Shown: positions 60,897-64,000 of the stretch, one piece after another
How the letters are laid out: each line of letters opens with the position of its first letter
Position numbering within the stretch: position 1 is the first letter of the stretch
NCBI RefSeq assembly: GCF_000372725.1
Contig: NW_005202428.1
Span: 977,331 to 1,041,330 of the forward strand
Source of the DNA: Emiliania huxleyi CCMP1516
Lineage: Eukaryota; Haptophyta; Isochrysidales; Noelaerhabdaceae
DNA length: 64,000 bases
Reading direction: 5' to 3'
Notes under the pieces: model-generated
The model's database searches: none
Told to the model about the DNA's origin: nothing
Seen by the model: only the letters and a program-made list of their open reading frames with translations
Position numbers and translations under genes: made by a program

Positions 60897-61854
60897 CGAG
60901 AAGCTGGACCGGATGCTCGTCGCGCTGGAGATGGAGGTGCCTGCGGGGACGCCGCTCTTCGCCAAGGTTGAGGCAGTCGAGCAGGCGCACACACCCGAGC
61001 AGCACCCGAGCTCGCCCCCGCATCGAGAGTCGCGAGAGATGCCGCTCAGTGCTCGCTACTCCCGAGTCCCACCGACGTTGAGCCCCCCTCTCACTGTGGT
61101 GCACTCTCTCCTGATACAGACAAAGGCACCACTCGGCTCTCTGTCGTAGGCTGCCGAGCTCGTCGTCGACAAGGAGAGAGATCCGCCTCTCTCTCTCCGC
61201 AAGGGGGGGTGATCTCCGTACCTCGGCTGCACCTCGACCAGATCTCGGCGTAGGAGATCGGCCTGCTCGCGCGTGTCGATGGGCTCTTCGAGGCGATGTT
61301 CGAGGTGCGCTTCGCGCGGCAGCGAGGGCCGCCCAGCGCTCTCCTTCAGCTCACCGTTCGTGTCTGTGTGACGTGCGCCCGAGGTGCATCTCGGCGAGGA
61401 GAAGGGGGACGGCTCGGCGTACGACGGCGCCTACCTGCCCCGCGAGCGGCTCTCTCGAGGCTGCACTCTCGGCCCGACCCCGCCCTATCTCCCGCTCCAG
61501 GCGCCTACCTGCCCCGCGAGCGGCTCGACCATGCGATGTACTCGCTCGGCGCACCCGTCGAGCCGCGCTCGAGTCGCTCGAGGCGGCGTGTGCCCCTCTC
61601 ACCGTGGACTCTCTCCCCCCCCAGGCATCGCGTGGGCGGCGTCCGAGTCGCTCGACCAAGACGTGCAGGTGTCTGCGAGGGGGCAAGAGCTCGACGAATC
61701 TCGGCGAATCTCGCATCAACTCTCGCGAACCTCGCGCTCTCAGGTTGTCGAGGAGGCGCTCGGCACCGAGAAGGGGCCCGGGACCAAGCTGGAGGAGCGG
61801 ATCGACGCCATCTGCACCGAACTCGGCTTGCCTGAGGGGGCGGACGAGGTCTGA
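60897..61854 (+). CDS. small helical protein, seven exons, 5' end unresolved
   Basis: Resolved exons: about 60897-60985, 61150-61173, 61254-61304, 61384-61426, 61501-61566, 61625-61668 and 61744-61854. They join in frame: DRMLVALEMEVPAGTPLFAK, then AAELVVDK, EIGLLARVDGLFEAMFE, VHLGEEKGDGSAYDGAYLPR, DHAMYSLGAPVEPRIAWA, ESLDQDVQ and a conserved-looking end (EERIDAICTELGLPEGADEV). The introns are 57-164 bp; donors are GC (three), GT (two) and GA (61174). The AGTPLxxKV segment resembles AAGTPLLEKV in the neighbouring membrane coiled-coil protein, so the two may be related. Function unknown. Confidence 0.6.
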
Positions 61855-61899
61855 GCCTCTCGGGGCCCGTGCGGCTCCGAGGCTGCGGCTCTGAGCGCT

Positions 61900-61903
61900 T
61901 AAA

Positions 61904-61950
<47 letters not shown>

Positions 61951-62642
61951 GAGGCAGCCCCTGAGGTTTGCTCTCCACGCGCTGTCCGCCCGGCGCCAAC
62001 TTAGAGAGCGAGAGGTCGGTGGGGATACGCGCACTCGCGAGGTGTTCGCTGTGTCGCGCAGGGAAGGGCACCACGTGGGGTGGGGCGACGCCGCTCACGC
62101 GGGGGACTCTGCTCATGCCAAGCTGCAATAGATGTGAGAGGAGTCAGTCAGGCGCGGAGCGCCGCGCTGAAGCTTTTCTGTGTATTTTGTGAGAGCATTT
62201 TGAGCATTTTGTTGAGCTTGAAGCTGTGAACCGCGCGGCGGTTGTTCTTGTTGTGTTTGAGGAATGAGGGTTGAGGGCATTCGATTTGAGCGTTTTGTCT
62301 GTTCAGCTTATATCCGTATCACATATCAGCACACTCAGTCAGGACTCAGCTTACAGCTAGCTCTTGCGTCTTGGAACTGCAAGCTTGTTTTAATATTTAA
62401 AGCCGTACACGTCTCTGCGTGAGCTGCTGTGTGCACCGTAACCACTGAGAGGGCGACGGGCTGACTGGCAGTCGAGACTGGTGCGTGATTAGAGTATCCC
62501 TCCTCGTCCTCACACAATAACGGTCTCTCACAGTGAGTCCTGCCGGCTGTCGTGGGGGGTGCATGATCTTGGGTCGCGTGGGGGGATATGCGGGTTACCG
62601 GTAAGATGCATCCGGGATGCCTTTGGTTGTGTGAGCCTGTCT
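61900..62642. other. intergenic with a GCG microsatellite
   Basis: A run of about 17 GCG units (61906-61953) follows the helical-protein gene. The rest (62150-62640) has lower GC and many TGAGCATTTTG-like motifs. No gene seen. Confidence 0.4.
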
Positions 62643-63891
62643 TCAAAACGTATCCGGGCTGCGGGCCGGCCCATCCGTGAGAGGCGACAAAATCGGGCCG
62701 CCCACAAGCCCACCAGTATTCCATGCGATCTCGCGGTTGGCGTCGATCGCCACCTTAGTCACCGAGGCCACCTCCCTAAAAAACGAGGTAGCCACCGCGG
62801 TGTTGGCCTTGATGGCCTCCTTAGCCACTGAGGCCATCTGGTTAACAGTGTTGTTGCTCAGCGAGGTGCCGCCGCTTATAGCCTGTGGGGAGCGGGTCAG
62901 GTCGAGTAGGGTGTGAGCTATGGGGCGGCGGACCGAGCGGTGAGGGGTGATTGTTAGGGCTCTGGCCAGGCACACCAAACCTGTCTCGCAACTGCAGTGC
63001 CTTCCTCGGTGAGACGGCGAAGGAGTAGTCGCGGTCTCGTGCAAGTTCGCACTCTTAAATAACTTCTCGAACGCCACGCGCCCCTCCTCCGCGATGGAGT
63101 CTTTCACCGAGGCGGGCGTTGCAGCTGCCGGCGCGAGAAAGCCTCCGGCCGGTGCCGGGGCTGGATCAGTGCTCTGCTGCAGCGCTTTTCTACAACGGCG
63201 AGTGAAGGTGCTATGCCATTCGTGGAAGTAGCAACCTCCACTGCCGCAGCAACAATAGCCCGCATCCGCCCCCTCGCGCGACGAGAAGCCCGCTGCTTCC
63301 GCCTCATGGCACGTCAAATCAGCCGCCTTGAACTCAGCACAGGTATATCCAGCGCGCCGCAGCTCAGTTGGCGAATAGCCTGCCACTCTCGCCTCGTGCA
63401 GCGAGTACCCCGCAGCCTTGAGCCCATCCACATAGCCCGCAGCCTTTGCATCTACGCATGTCATACCGCTCAGCTTCAGCGCTGTGTAGCCTGCCGCACC
63501 AGCCTCTGCACTTTCGTATCCGCCGCACTTAGCCTCAGCAATTGTGACCCCCATTGCCCGCATCTCTTTCAAGGACGGATGGCCTTGCTTACGAGCCTGA
63601 CCACAGGAGACGACTGCGGGCTGCGCCTGCAGCTGCTGCACCTGTAGCTGTAGCTGTCGCACCAGATTTACCAGCTCGGAATTCTGCGTCTCGAGCTCTT
63701 TGACAGGTCCGACATGCGTTGCTGGGCGCCTGCACAGTGGCTTCCGCCGCATCCATGGAAGCCTGGACGCGGGATTCCAGCGAGTGCACTGCCTGCTTGG
63801 TTTCCGCCTCAAGACGATTGCACACTTCGCCAGTCTCATCCACGCGCGCCACCCAGCGCATGCCCAACGAGCAGCTCAAGCGACGGTCCAT
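62643..63891 (-). CDS. AGY-repeat protein with an N-terminal coiled coil
   Basis: The core is a row of about eight 12-15-residue units with a central AxELxxAGY pattern (ALKLSGMTCVDAKAAGY, VDGLKAAGYSLHEARVAGY, SPTELRRAGYTCAEF), a repeat type I know from algal and phage-like proteins without an assigned role. A Cys cluster follows (AGYCCCGSGGCYFHEW). The N-terminal coiled coil is split over two frames: MDRRLSCSLGMRWVARVDE from 63891, and KELETQNSELVNLVRQLQLQ in the repeat's frame, so a short intron or an indel lies near 63700. The end (TVNQMASVAKEAIKANTAVA, SFFREVASVTKVAIDANREI) is amphipathic; a further intron before it (about 62890-63050) is likely. Confidence 0.5.
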
Positions 63892-64000
63892 ACGATGGGA
63901 CGCACGCGCAGTGCCTTAGTACGCTTATTTATTTTTCTGCCGCACCACTGTTTCCGGGTAGCGCCGGACGCTCCGCGGTACTATGACGCAGGTGACACTT

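Noticed and set aside
59902-61104. 400-codon minus-strand ORF
   Set aside because: Composition is random and it runs antisense to well-supported exons with a membrane helix.

Overview
The window reads as nuclear DNA of a GC-rich unicellular alga with a red-lineage plastid, most likely a haptophyte (inference). The grounds are many short introns, very high GC, Pro/Ala/Gly-rich proteins, N-termini that look like signal peptide plus transit peptide, and a spliceosomal protein (CWC24/RNF113) next to algal surface proteins. No viral, organellar or bacterial operon layout was seen, and no rRNA or tRNA.

Layout. 1-1800: a first exon leaving the left edge, CT/GA microsatellites and dispersed repeats. 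1.8-10 kb: a coiled-coil protein, CWC24/RNF113, two small probably plastid or secretory membrane proteins and a Tudor-like protein. 10.5-17.7 kb: a GT1 glycosyltransferase, a 0.88-kb terminal-inverted-repeat (TIR) element nested in another repeat, a tetraspanin and a Cys/Pro-rich type I membrane protein. 18.9-24.3 kb: a 1686-aa chromodomain-AP2-AP2-SANT-PHD protein. 24.6-34 kb: an SGNH/LamG-like type II membrane protein, two small genes, a divergent acyltransferase-3/sulfotransferase pair and a MATE transporter. 34-44.3 kb: a decayed polysaccharide deacetylase, a QSOX sulfhydryl oxidase, the second TIR-element copy, two further TIR elements and a METTL26-type methyltransferase. 45-53 kb: a duplicated poly-Pro membrane protein, a large secreted protein and an ABCB half-transporter with 17 exons. 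53-64 kb: unrecognised genes, a membrane coiled-coil protein, an intact AT-hook repeat ORF, a Cys/Pro-rich membrane protein, a second coiled-coil gene and an AGY-repeat protein.

Shared themes. Many products belong to the cell surface or secretory route: sugar transfer, O-acylation, sulfation, oxidative folding, tetraspanin and Pro-rich anchors.

The strongest observation concerns introns. By hand parsing about 35 begin with GC, 17 with GT and 2 with GA. In many of them the first 10-40 nt of the intron are a copy of the first bases of the following exon. This is clearest in the ABC transporter, QSOX and the coiled-coil gene at 60.9-61.9 kb. It suggests recent intron birth by local duplication or by insertion with long target duplications. 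The same introns hold GATCTCGGG- or GAGATGCAGCC-like minisatellites.
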